A stretch of DNA of 13,608 nt from Dyella_A sp049445995 (lineage in GTDB: Bacteria; Pseudomonadota; Gammaproteobacteria; Xanthomonadales; Rhodanobacteraceae), in contig NZ_JBMSDZ010000038.1 in assembly GCF_049445995.1 (NCBI RefSeq), positions 1 to 13,608 on the forward strand. The letters are read 5' to 3'. The notes beneath the pieces were generated by a model that searched no databases, had not been told where the DNA came from, and saw nothing but the letters and a program-made list of their open reading frames with translations. This document shows positions 6,555 through 12,920 of the stretch, one piece after another. The first letter of the stretch is position 1, and every line of letters starts with the position of its first letter. The position numbers were made by a program, and so were the translations under genes.

Positions 6555-6761
6555 TTATTTTTGTCTGTTGAGCGGCGGGGAAATCGCATCGGCAGGCAGG
6601 TCGGGAGGGCGGATTTGATGGAGGGAGAGGCCCGTGCAGCCATGGAGAATGAACTCCTTGCCGATGCGCAGGATTGAGTCGTGTTGCCTTTTCGATGAGG
6701 TGGGTTTCAGGAAGTGATCCAGTCCGCGGGTGATGACCTCCAAGCCGGATGCTGCACGCAT
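6555..6761 (-). pseudogene. Possible truncated TetR-type regulator fragment
   Basis: A 68-codon frame on the - strand (ATG at 6761, stop at 6555-6557) contains SKRQHDSILRIGKEFIL then HGCTGLSLHQI. This follows the pattern of helices 1 and 2 of TetR-family DNA-binding domains (R..IL..G.ELIL..GFTG..L..I). The recognition helix (VPKGSFYHYF in intact members) and the whole ligand domain are missing; the frame ends in the repeat at 6538. Base composition is lower in GC than in flanking genes, as expected of a decaying gene. Identification is by eye only. Confidence 0.33.
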
Positions 6762-6795
6762 GACGTGGACTCCTCACGGCTTGAATGTCGCGAGG

Positions 6796-6823
6796 AAAAA
6801 ACCGCGTCATGCGCGTGGTTTTT
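6796..6823 (-). terminator. Terminator-like hairpin downstream of the STAS-cheY-cheA operon
   Basis: AAAAAACCGCG (6796-6806), a short loop and CGCGTGGTTTTT (6812-6823, one bulged T) form a stem bounded by A and T runs, so it could work in either direction. On the - strand it lies about 200 bases after the cheA stop and is followed by a T run, making it the best candidate end of that transcript. Confidence 0.5.
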
Positions 6824-6861
6824 GCCGACATTAACCGGCAAGCAACTTGATTACTATTTGT

Positions 6862-6890
6862 GGGGAAACCTCAGGCTTCAGCCCCGACGG
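6862..6890 (-). repeat. Right member of the inverted repeat pair (partner 6525-6552)
   Basis: GGGGAAACCTCAGGC (6862-6876) is the near-perfect inverse of 6538-6552 and runs into TTCAGCCCCGACGG, a REP-like unit. The two ends enclose about 309 bases with no intact gene. Confidence 0.6.
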
Positions 6891-6910
6891 CCCGGCCTCA
6901 GGTAAAGAGC

Positions 6911-6933
6911 GTCGCGACTGAAGTCGCTCCCAC
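6911..6933 (-). repeat. 23-base REP-like unit, exact inverse of 3805-3827
   Basis: GTCGCGACTGAAGTCGC followed by TCCCAC is the exact reverse complement of the unit at 3805-3827 and is internally palindromic (GCGACT-GAA-GTCGC). The two copies flank the DUF4105-corA segment in inverted orientation. Nothing else of note is visible between here and the cheA stop at 7024. Confidence 0.75.
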
Positions 6934-7023
6934 AACCGCGCCCTCGGCCACAACCGCGCATCAGTGCTCCGCGAAGATCACCGCCGACGTCATGCCGACG
7001 GCGATACGGGGTGGCTCAGCCTC

Positions 7024-9000
7024 TCAGGCCGCCTTGCGGCGCGCCTGCAGACGGATCAGCCCGGCGATGTCGACGATCAGGGCCACCGAGCCGTCGGCCA
7101 GGATGGTGGCGCCGGACACGCCCGACACGCGGCGGTAGTTGGCCTCCAGCGACTTCACCACCGCCTGCTGCTGGCCGATCAGGCCGTCGACGAACAGGCC
7201 CACGCGGGTGCCGTCGCCTTCCACCACAATCATCAGGCCGTCCTCGATCGCCTGCCTGGCGCCGGTGCAACCGAAGGTCTCGTGCAGGCGGATCACCGGC
7301 AGGTATTCACCGCGGAAGCGGAACAGCTCGCCGCCGCCGACCACGCTGCGCACCGCGTCGGGCTTGAGCTGCACCGACTCCACGATGGACACCAGCGGCA
7401 CGATGTAGCACTCCTGGCCCACCGCGGCGGTGAGGCCATCGATGATGGCCAGCGTGAGCGGCAGCACGATGGTGAAGGTGCTGCCCTTGCCCGGGGTGGT
7501 GCGGATGGTGACCGTGCCGCCGAGGTCGGACACGTTGCGGCGGACCACGTCCATGCCCACGCCGCGGCCGGAGAGGTCGGTGGTGACGGTCGCGGTGGAG
7601 AAGCCGGGCTGGAAGATCAGCTCCGCCACCGCGTCGTCGGCCATCCCCTCACCCGAGGAAATCAGTCCGCGCTGGATCGCCTTGGCCACGATCGCCTCGC
7701 GGTTCAGCCCGGCGCCGTCGTCGCCCACTTCCACCACGATCGAGCCGCCGCGATGGAACGCCTCCAGCCGCAGCGTGCCCTGCTCCGGCTTGCCGGCGGC
7801 GCGGCGCATGTCGGGCATTTCCAGGCCGTGGTCGATCGCGTTGCGCACCAGGTGCACCAGCGGATCGCCGATCTTTTCCAGCACCGTCTTGTCCAGCTCG
7901 GTGTGCTCGCCGTGCATGTCCAGCCGCACGTGCTTGCCCAGCTTGCCGCTGAGGTCGCGCACCAGCCGCGGAAAGCGGTTGAACACCGAGCCGATCGGCA
8001 GCATGCGGATGCCCATCACGCTTTCCTGCAGCTCGCGCGTGTGGCGCGCCAGCTGGGTCAGGCCTTCCTGCAGCAGGGCCAGCTTGGAGGCATCGAATTC
8101 CTCGCGGAACTGGTCGAGCATCGACTGGGTGATCACCAGCTCGCCGACCAGGTCGATCAGGCTGTCGATCTTGTCGATCGACACGCGCACCGAGCTGGAC
8201 TCGGCGTTGACCACCGGCGTCGACTCGCGCGCCGCGCGCGCCGTGGCCGCATCGGTGACGGTGGCCTTGGGTGCCGCGGCGGCGGCCGGTGGGGCCACCA
8301 CGTGCAGCGGTTCGATGGCCAGGTCGCACTCGTCCTCCACCCAGTCGAACACGCCCTTGATCGCCTCGCGCGTCACCTGCCCGCGCAGCTCCATGGTCCA
8401 GCCGATATGGCACTGCGAGACATCCAGCGCATCGAGCGCCGGCAGCCGATCCAGCTCGGCCGTGACGCTGAGCTCGCCCAGCGCCCTGAGCTCGCGCAGC
8501 AGGCGCAGCGGATCGTTGCCGCTGGCGGCCATGCCCGGATGCGGACGGAAGGCGATCTTCCACGCATCGGCATGGTCGCGGGCGCGGCGCGCCCTGACCT
8601 GCGTCTCGGCGGCGCGGCCCATGATCGCGGCCAGTTCGCCGCGCAGGCCCTCGGCCACCTCGTCGTTCAACGGCTGCCCGGCCTGGGCGCGGGCGAACAT
8701 GCCACGCAGGCAGTCCAGCGTGCGCAGCAGCAGCTCGATGATCGGCTTGTCGATGGCGCGGCGGCCGTCGCGCAGCTCGTCGAGCAGCGATTCGGCCTCG
8801 TGGGTGAACGCGGCCATCTCGGGAAAGCCGAACGTGGCCGCACCGCCCTTGATCGAGTGGGCGGCGCGGAAGATGGTGTGCACCAGCTCCTTGCCGCCGC
8901 CCTCGTCCAGCGCCAGCAGCGCCGTTTCCATGTTGTCCAGTCCCTCCAGGCTCTCCTCGAAGAACACCTGGTGGAACTGCGCCATGCTGACGTTGGCCAT
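7024..9000 (-). CDS. cheA: CheA chemotaxis sensor histidine kinase
   Basis: A 658-residue cytoplasmic kinase that phosphorylates CheY in response to receptor arrays. Domains in order: HPt with the phosphorylated His in AAHSIKGGAATFG (H48); a middle region (about 145-235) in the place of the CheY-binding P2 domain; an Ala/Pro linker (235-265); dimerisation helices (about 271-335, starting VRVSIDKIDSLIDLVGELVI); an ATPase domain with N box LVRNAIDHG (N387), G1 DDGAG (427-431) and G2 GRGVGMD (479-485); and a C-terminal CheW-like domain to residue 655. All catalytic residues are present. GGAGAG (9009-9014) lies eight bases before the ATG. It follows cheY after 17 bases. It is the last gene of the operon: no cheW, receptor, cheR or cheB follows, so partners must be encoded elsewhere. 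Confidence 0.96.
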   Translation of the reverse strand: MANVSMAQFHQVFFEESLEGLDNMETALLALDEGGGKELVHTIFRAAHSIKGGAATFGFPEMAAFTHEAESLLDELRDGRRAIDKPIIELLLRTLDCLRGMFARAQAGQPLNDEVAEGLRGELAAIMGRAAETQVRARRARDHADAWKIAFRPHPGMAASGNDPLRLLRELRALGELSVTAELDRLPALDALDVSQCHIGWTMELRGQVTREAIKGVFDWVEDECDLAIEPLHVVAPPAAAAAPKATVTDAATARAARESTPVVNAESSSVRVSIDKIDSLIDLVGELVITQSMLDQFREEFDASKLALLQEGLTQLARHTRELQESVMGIRMLPIGSVFNRFPRLVRDLSGKLGKHVRLDMHGEHTELDKTVLEKIGDPLVHLVRNAIDHGLEMPDMRRAAGKPEQGTLRLEAFHRGGSIVVEVGDDGAGLNREAIVAKAIQRGLISSGEGMADDAVAELIFQPGFSTATVTTDLSGRGVGMDVVRRNVSDLGGTVTIRTTPGKGSTFTIVLPLTLAIIDGLTAAVGQECYIVPLVSIVESVQLKPDAVRSVVGGGELFRFRGEYLPVIRLHETFGCTGARQAIEDGLMIVVEGDGTRVGLFVDGLIGQQQAVVKSLEANYRRVSGVSGATILADGSVALIVDIAGLIRLQARRKAA

Positions 9001-9017
9001 GAGGGCTTCTCTCCGGC

Positions 9018-9380
9018 TCAGCCGAGCACGCGGTTGACGGTGGCCAGCAGTTGCTCCGGATCGAACGGCTTGACCAGCCAGCCGGTGGCGCCGGCGGCCT
9101 TGCCTTCCATCTTTTTGTCGGTGTGCGACTCGGTGGTCAGCATCAGGATCGGCACGCCCTTGTATTCGGGCAGCGTGCGCAGTTCGCGCACCATCGCGAT
9201 GCCGTCCATCACCGGCATGTTCACGTCGGCCAGCACCAGGTCGTACTTGCCGACCCTGGCCTGGTCCAGTGCGAGCTGGCCGTTCTCGGCCTCGCTCACC
9301 TCATGGCCCGCGCCGCGCAGGGTGAAGGCCACCATGCCGCGCATCGACGCCGAATCGTCCACTGCAAGAATCTTTGCCAT
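9018..9380 (-). CDS. cheY: CheY-type single-domain response regulator
   Basis: A 120-residue receiver domain with no output domain. The acidic pair is D8-D9 (ILAVDDS), the phospho-acceptor is D52 (VLADVNMPVMDG), followed by T82-T83 (LMLTTES) and K104 (WLVKPFD). The pattern is that of CheY-like proteins that take phosphate from CheA and act at the flagellar motor or as a phosphate sink. GAGGTGG (9384-9390) lies just before the ATG. It sits between the STAS gene and cheA in a tight operon. Whether it is the motor-binding CheY or an accessory one cannot be decided, because the genome may hold other copies. Confidence 0.93.
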   Translation of the reverse strand: MAKILAVDDSASMRGMVAFTLRGAGHEVSEAENGQLALDQARVGKYDLVLADVNMPVMDGIAMVRELRTLPEYKGVPILMLTTESHTDKKMEGKAAGATGWLVKPFDPEQLLATVNRVLG

Positions 9381-9393
9381 CGTCCACCTCGTT

Positions 9394-9714
9394 TCAGGCC
9401 GGCCGGGCGGCCGGCAGATCCAGTTCGCCGTCCAGCCCGAGCAGGCTGGACGCCTCGCGCAACACGTCGCTGGCGGCACTCCAGGTCACCGCGCAGGCCC
9501 CCGCCGCGGCCGCGCGGCGGAACGCCACCAGCAACTGCATGGCCGCGCCGTCCACCTTCTCCACGGCGGCGCCGTCCAGCGCCGCGGCACCGCCACGGAC
9601 GGCTTCGCGCAGCTGCGGCGCCAGCGCATCGAGCGCGCCCAGCCGGCAATCCGCCGGCAGCGCGATCGCCGCCGCCCTGACCTGCCTGCCCTTCGATGAC
9701 GCCTTGCCAGCCAT
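9394..9714 (-). CDS. STAS-domain protein of a chemotaxis operon
   Basis: A 106-residue protein, first gene of the STAS-cheY-cheA operon, 13 bases before cheY. The pattern RLGALDALAPQLREAV ... AALDGAAVEKVDGAAMQLLVAF ... GLDGELDLP fits the STAS fold (SpoIIAA/MlaB-like). The position that is a phosphorylated Ser in anti-anti-sigma factors (DSSG) reads D55-G-A-A here, so there is no Ser or Thr to phosphorylate and a partner-switch by phosphorylation is unlikely; a scaffold role is more plausible. Similar STAS genes accompany cheY and cheA in other gammaproteobacteria. The only upstream signal is a weak GGGG; the operon promoter matches sigma-28 at 9760-9786. Confidence 0.8.
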   Translation of the reverse strand: MAGKASSKGRQVRAAAIALPADCRLGALDALAPQLREAVRGGAAALDGAAVEKVDGAAMQLLVAFRRAAAAGACAVTWSAASDVLREASSLLGLDGELDLPAARPA

Positions 9715-9759
9715 GCGCTTGCCCCGTGGCCGTGCCGGCCGTGACTTCGTTCGGAGCCT

Positions 9760-9786
9760 GTATCGGCCGCAGTGGCGAGGGCTTTA
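9760..9786 (-). promoter_or_regulatory. Sigma-28 (FliA) promoter of the STAS-cheY-cheA operon
   Basis: On the - strand: TAAAGCCC (9786-9779), an 11-base spacer, GCCGATAC (9767-9760). The FliA consensus is TAAAGTTT-N11-GCCGATAA, so the -35 core TAAAG, the spacing and seven of eight -10 bases agree. It lies about 45 bases upstream of the STAS start codon. Confidence 0.8.
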
Positions 9787-9813
9787 GGGCATCCACTTCG
9801 CCACGGTCACAGA

Positions 9814-9923
9814 CACTGGATCCCGGCTTTCGCTGGGATGACGGGCAGGTTTGAGGCAGTCGGGGACTTGAGCTGTGGCCCGTCTGCCTTTGCCGTCATC
9901 CCAGCGAAAGCTGGGATCCAGTG
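9814..9923. repeat. 31-bp inverted repeat between the two sigma-28 promoters
   Basis: The left arm 9814-9844 (CACTGGATCCCGGCTTTCGC...) and right arm 9893-9923 are reverse complements with one mismatch, around a 48-base loop. The arm sequence (CTGGATCCCGG..TTCG..GGGATGACG) is a common interspersed proteobacterial palindrome. It lies upstream of both promoters and outside both. Confidence 0.85.
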
Positions 9924-9986
9924 CCTCTGCACCGATCCCGACGAATGCTGGATCGACGACGGCACGAACGCCCCGTTCATCCCCGC

Positions 9987-10013
9987 TAAAGTTCCCCCGC
10001 CCGCCGCCGTTAT
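9987..10013 (+). promoter_or_regulatory. Sigma-28 (FliA) promoter of the fliK-like operon
   Basis: TAAAGTTC (9987-9994), an 11-base spacer, GCCGTTAT (10006-10013): seven of eight -35 bases and six of eight -10 bases agree with TAAAGTTT-N11-GCCGATAA. It lies about 57 bases before the ATG at 10071. The spacing is identical to that of the divergent promoter at 9760-9786. Confidence 0.8.
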
Positions 10014-10070
10014 CCCCGACAAGTCGTCGTGTATCCGCACGACCATCGCCGTGGGGCGAAGGAGCCTCGC

Positions 10071-11315
10071 ATGATCATCCAGCCCACCAGCCTCGCCGCG
10101 CTCACCTGGCTCGGCGCCGCCTCCGGCACCACCGCGGAGAGCTGGCGCATCGGCGTGGTGTTGTCCGCGCGCCCGCTCGGCGTCACCGAGCAGGGCAAGC
10201 TGGTGCTGCAGATCGGCGCCATGGTGGTGGAAGCGGACATGCCCGGCGGCCAGCAGGGCTCCTTGCCCAACCCGCAAACCCCGTACAACCCGCTGCCCAC
10301 CGGGCAGGCATCCACGCCGCTGCCGGCGCAGTTCCAGGTGCGCGTGCTCAGCCTGGGCACCCAGCCCACGCTGGAAGTGATGCTGCCCAAGGCCGGCGAT
10401 TCGGTGGCGCAGGTGGCGCTGCGCGAGCGCCTGCCGCAGCAGGACGGCTTCGCCCCGCTGCTCGCCACCGTGCAGGCGCTGGCCCAGCGCCCCGTGATGC
10501 GCCAGCTTCCCGCCGCGCTGCGTCCGGCGCTGGCGCAACTGGAACAGGCCATGCGCACGCCCGCCGACATCACCACCGGCGCCGGTCTGCGCGAGGCGAT
10601 CCTGCGCAGCGGGCTGTTCATGGAATCGAGCCTGGCGCAGACCCCGCTGCTCGCCGCCGGCGTGGGCGAGGACGACTGGAAGGCCGTATTGCTCAAGCTC
10701 TCCAACCTGCTCGACAGCTACGCGCCGCCGCGCGGCAGCCCGCTCAACCCCGGCGCCGCCGGCAGCGGCAACGAAACCGCCCCGCCGCTGCTGCAACGCG
10801 GCCTGCAGGCGCAGGCCCGCGCCGCGGCCACCGCCGCCGGCCTCGCCACCCTCACCGGCGAAGTAGACACCGCGCCCCTGCTCGGCCAGCTGCACACCGC
10901 CGTGCGCGCCGCGCTGGCACGGGTGGAAGTGGCCCAGCTCGAAGCGAGCACCGTGCCCGCGTGGATCACCGAGATCCCCATCAAGGGCCGCGACGGCAAC
11001 GACGTGCTGCAACTGCAGCTGGACTACCCCACCGACGCCGCTCCCGATGCCCCGCGGCAGTGGACCCTGGGCTTTGCCATCGACCTGCCCACGCTCGGCC
11101 CGGTGCAGGGCGAGCTGCAGTTGCACGACCTGCGCCTGTCGGTGCGGCTGTGGGCCGAGCGCGCCAGTACCACCGAGCGGCTGGAGCAGCAGTTCACCGC
11201 GCTGCGCCAGCGCCTGTCCGCCTGCGGCCTGCTGCTCGACCAGCTCAGCTGCCAGACCGGCCTGCCACGCGCGCACGGTCGCCACAGCGCCCACCTGCTC
11301 AAGGCCACCGCATGA
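10071..11315 (+). CDS. FliK-like flagellar hook-length control protein
   Basis: A 414-residue protein with a strong ribosome site (AAGGAG at 10059-10064). The N-terminal two thirds are Ala/Pro/Gln-rich and low in complexity, as in FliK rulers. The last third (about residues 305-400) resembles the FliK C-terminal (Flg_hook) domain: WITEIPIKG, LQLDYP, WTLGFAIDLPTLGPVQGELQ, LRLSVRLWAE and ERLEQQFTALRQRLSACGL. FliK measures hook length and switches the export gate through FlhB. Here the next gene is a FlhB C-terminal-like protein, joined by an ATGA overlap, which supports the export-switch role. A canonical fliK normally lies with the fliE-fliJ genes; this one, in a sigma-28 unit, may be a second FliK-like protein, so no symbol is given. 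Confidence 0.8.
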   Translation: MIIQPTSLAALTWLGAASGTTAESWRIGVVLSARPLGVTEQGKLVLQIGAMVVEADMPGGQQGSLPNPQTPYNPLPTGQASTPLPAQFQVRVLSLGTQPTLEVMLPKAGDSVAQVALRERLPQQDGFAPLLATVQALAQRPVMRQLPAALRPALAQLEQAMRTPADITTGAGLREAILRSGLFMESSLAQTPLLAAGVGEDDWKAVLLKLSNLLDSYAPPRGSPLNPGAAGSGNETAPPLLQRGLQAQARAAATAAGLATLTGEVDTAPLLGQLHTAVRAALARVEVAQLEASTVPAWITEIPIKGRDGNDVLQLQLDYPTDAAPDAPRQWTLGFAIDLPTLGPVQGELQLHDLRLSVRLWAERASTTERLEQQFTALRQRLSACGLLLDQLSCQTGLPRAHGRHSAHLLKATA

Positions 11316-11587
11316 CCCAGGCCCTTCCCGATCCCCGGCGCCGGGTGACTTTGAAACTCACCAGCGGCCGCAGCGACGCGCCCGTCGCCGCACCGCGCGC
11401 CCCCGCCGAAACGCTGGACCTGCTGCTCGCCCGCGCCCGCGACCAGGGCATTCCGCTGCACCAGGACGCCCAGATCGCCAGCCTGCTCGCCGCCCTGCGC
11501 CTGCGCGACGACGTGCCCGGCACCCTCTACGCCGCCGCCGCCTCGGTGCTCGCCTGCGTGTACGAGGCGTCGGGCGAAACACTCTGA
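11312..11587 (+). CDS. Small FlhB C-terminal-like protein (EscU/YscU/HrcU-family export switch homologue)
   Basis: A 91-residue protein that starts inside the fliK-like stop (ATGA at 11312-11315). Residues about 38-88, with LLARARDQGIPLHQDAQIAS then LLAALRLRDDVPGTLYAAAASVLACVYE, match the cytoplasmic C-terminal domain of FlhB (GVPLVEDxxLAxxLYxxxxxGxxIPxxLYxAVAxVLAYVY). It has no membrane helices and no NPTH self-cleavage motif, so it corresponds to the piece of FlhB after the cleavage site. Stand-alone copies of this kind (called FlhX or FhlB in some bacteria) can partly stand in for the FlhB C-terminus. A palindrome follows the stop. Confidence 0.8.
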   Translation: MTQALPDPRRRVTLKLTSGRSDAPVAAPRAPAETLDLLLARARDQGIPLHQDAQIASLLAALRLRDDVPGTLYAAAASVLACVYEASGETL

Positions 11588-11643
11588 GCCAACCAGCGCG
11601 ATGGGAACGCATCAGCCCCGAAGCTGCGCAGCAGCAACGTCGC

Positions 11644-11704
11644 GGCTGAAGCCGCTCCCACAGAACCCCGCGCGCGGCGATCCCCTGTGGGAGCGGCTTC
11701 AGCC
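11644..11704. repeat. Perfect 20-bp inverted repeat between convergent operons
   Basis: GGCTGAAGCCGCTCCCACAG (11644-11663) is the exact reverse complement of 11685-11704, with a 21-base loop. It is related to the GTGGGAGCGACTTCAG units elsewhere in the window. Lying between the end of the FlhB-like gene and the end of intI, it may stop transcription from both sides, although there is no T run. Confidence 0.85.
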
Positions 11705-11744
11705 CCACAGCCTTCATCTCACCCTGTCGCCGGGACTGCCGCCC

Positions 11745-12749
11745 TCACCGATCCAGCGGACTGACCACGCCCATCCCGCCCCGGTTGAGCACGTGGGTGT
11801 AGATCTGCGTGGTGGCCACGTCCTTGTGGCCCAGCAGCTCCTGGATCGTGCGGATGTCCTGGCCGGCCTCCAGCAGGTGCGTGGCGAACGAATGGCGCAG
11901 CGTGTGGCAGGTGGCTGGCTTGGCGATGCCCGCTCGATCGCGCGCCTGCTTGATCGCCCGCTGCAGCGTCGATTCATCCACATGATGGCGACGCTCCACG
12001 CCATCACGCGGATCGACACTGCGCGCCAACGTGGGAAACACATACTGCCAACCCCAGTCAGCCGCCGCGCCGCGAAATTTGCGATCCAGCGCATCCGGCA
12101 GCCAGACCCGGCCGAAGCCGGCAGCCAGATCCCGTTCGTGCACGCGTCGCGCCTCGGCCAACTGCGCGCGCAGTGGATCGACCAGACTCAACGGCAACAT
12201 GGTGCGGCGATCCTTAGCGCCCTTGCCTTGCCGCACCACGATCTCGTGGCGCTCGAAATCCACGTCCTTCACCCGCAGGCGAACGCACTCCATCAGCCGC
12301 ATGCCCGTGCCGTACAGCAAACTTCCCATCAGCCAGTGCACGCCGCGCAGTTCACCCAACAGCGCGCTGGTCTCGGCGCGAGTCAGTACCGTAGGCACCC
12401 GCTGCGGCCGCTTCGCCCGCTCGATGCCGTCCAGCCATGGCAACTCCACCCCCAGCACCTGCTTGTAGAGAAATAGCAACGCCGACAACGCCTGATTCTG
12501 CGTGGACGCCGACACCCGACCACGCACCGCCAATCGGGTAAGGAACCGCTCGATCTCCTGGGCACCCAGATCCCGCGGATGGCGTTTGCCATTGGCTAGG
12601 ATGAAACGCCGAATCCAGCCGACATAGGCCTCTTCGCTGCGTATGGACATATGCAGCCGACGCATCCGATCGCGCACCTGGTCGAGCAACTTCGGCGACT
12701 TCGCCCCCTCCGCGCTTGCCTGAGCCCCCTTGCCGTGGAACGATGCCAT
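11745..12749 (-). CDS. intI: Integron integrase IntI (tyrosine recombinase)
   Basis: Site-specific recombinase that inserts and removes gene cassettes at attI and attC. From the ATG at 12749 it has 334 residues. An N-terminal SAM-like domain (about 20-105; LHMSIRSEEAYVGWIRRFI) is followed by the catalytic domain with R151 (GTGMRLMECVRLR), K179 in GKGAKDR, H282 and R285 (CHTLRHSFATH), H308 (LLGHKD) and the nucleophile Y317 (QIYTHV). The insertion LPDALDRKFRGAAADWGW then QYVFP at 217-239 is the extra segment that separates IntI from XerC/D. All catalytic residues are present, so it is probably active. The frame also opens with TTG at 12779, but the ATG is preferred. Four 12-13-bp repeats lie upstream; no convincing LexA box was found. 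Confidence 0.95.
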   Translation of the reverse strand: MASFHGKGAQASAEGAKSPKLLDQVRDRMRRLHMSIRSEEAYVGWIRRFILANGKRHPRDLGAQEIERFLTRLAVRGRVSASTQNQALSALLFLYKQVLGVELPWLDGIERAKRPQRVPTVLTRAETSALLGELRGVHWLMGSLLYGTGMRLMECVRLRVKDVDFERHEIVVRQGKGAKDRRTMLPLSLVDPLRAQLAEARRVHERDLAAGFGRVWLPDALDRKFRGAAADWGWQYVFPTLARSVDPRDGVERRHHVDESTLQRAIKQARDRAGIAKPATCHTLRHSFATHLLEAGQDIRTIQELLGHKDVATTQIYTHVLNRGGMGVVSPLDR

Positions 12750-12779
12750 ACCTACCCCCACCGCCGATAAGGGTTGCAA

Positions 12780-12805
12780 GATTAGGCCGCAGGATTAGGC
12801 TGCAC
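12780..12805 (+). repeat. Tandem 13-bp repeat pair A in the intI upstream region
   Basis: GATTAGGCCGCAG (12780-12792) is followed directly by GATTAGGCTGCAC (12793-12805). The pair begins 30 bases upstream of the intI ATG, so it overlaps the likely intI leader or promoter. A second pair of the same sequence is at 12868-12892. Confidence 0.75.
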
Positions 12806-12859
12806 CGAGCAGCGCAAGTCGTTGAATGTTGTAGGGGAGTACCGCGGTGACAGGTGAAG

Positions 12860-12920
12860 TTCCCGGGGATAGGCCGCAGGATTAGACTGCGTTTTGCAAT
12901 CCACATAGCGTTAGTCGGTA
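12860..12920 (+). other. Probable attI recombination site (core GTTAGTC at 12910-12916)
   Basis: AGCGTTAG at 12908 is shared with the right ends of both attC sites (13163 and 13483), and GTTAGTC fits the core GTTRRRY at six of seven positions. No left partner (RYYYAAC) with a hairpin is found upstream, as expected for attI and not for attC. An alternative core GTTGAAT at 12821-12827 fits the consensus fully but lacks the flanking match. The outer limits given are approximate. Confidence 0.5.
12868..12892 (+). repeat. Tandem 12/13-bp repeat pair B next to the probable attI core
   Basis: GATAGGCCGCAG (12868-12879) and GATTAGACTGCGT (12880-12892) repeat pair A, 88 bases away in the same orientation. 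This pair ends 17 bases before the GTTAGTC at 12910. Direct repeats bound by the integrase occur beside the core of well-studied attI sites, so this is a candidate IntI-binding site. Confidence 0.7.

Noticed and set aside
6964..9699. 911-codon open frame on the + strand across the chemotaxis operon
   Set aside because: Mirror of CheA, CheY and STAS coding sequence; no initiation signal and a non-protein-like composition.
11745..12749. Tyrosine recombinase considered as a XerC/D or phage integrase
   Set aside because: It has the extra segment around residues 217-239 peculiar to IntI, and attC sites follow.
12763..12770. GCCGATAA upstream of intI, identical to the FliA -10 box
   Set aside because: No TAAAG element lies 11 bases upstream on that strand, and the direction would read away from intI into the repeats.
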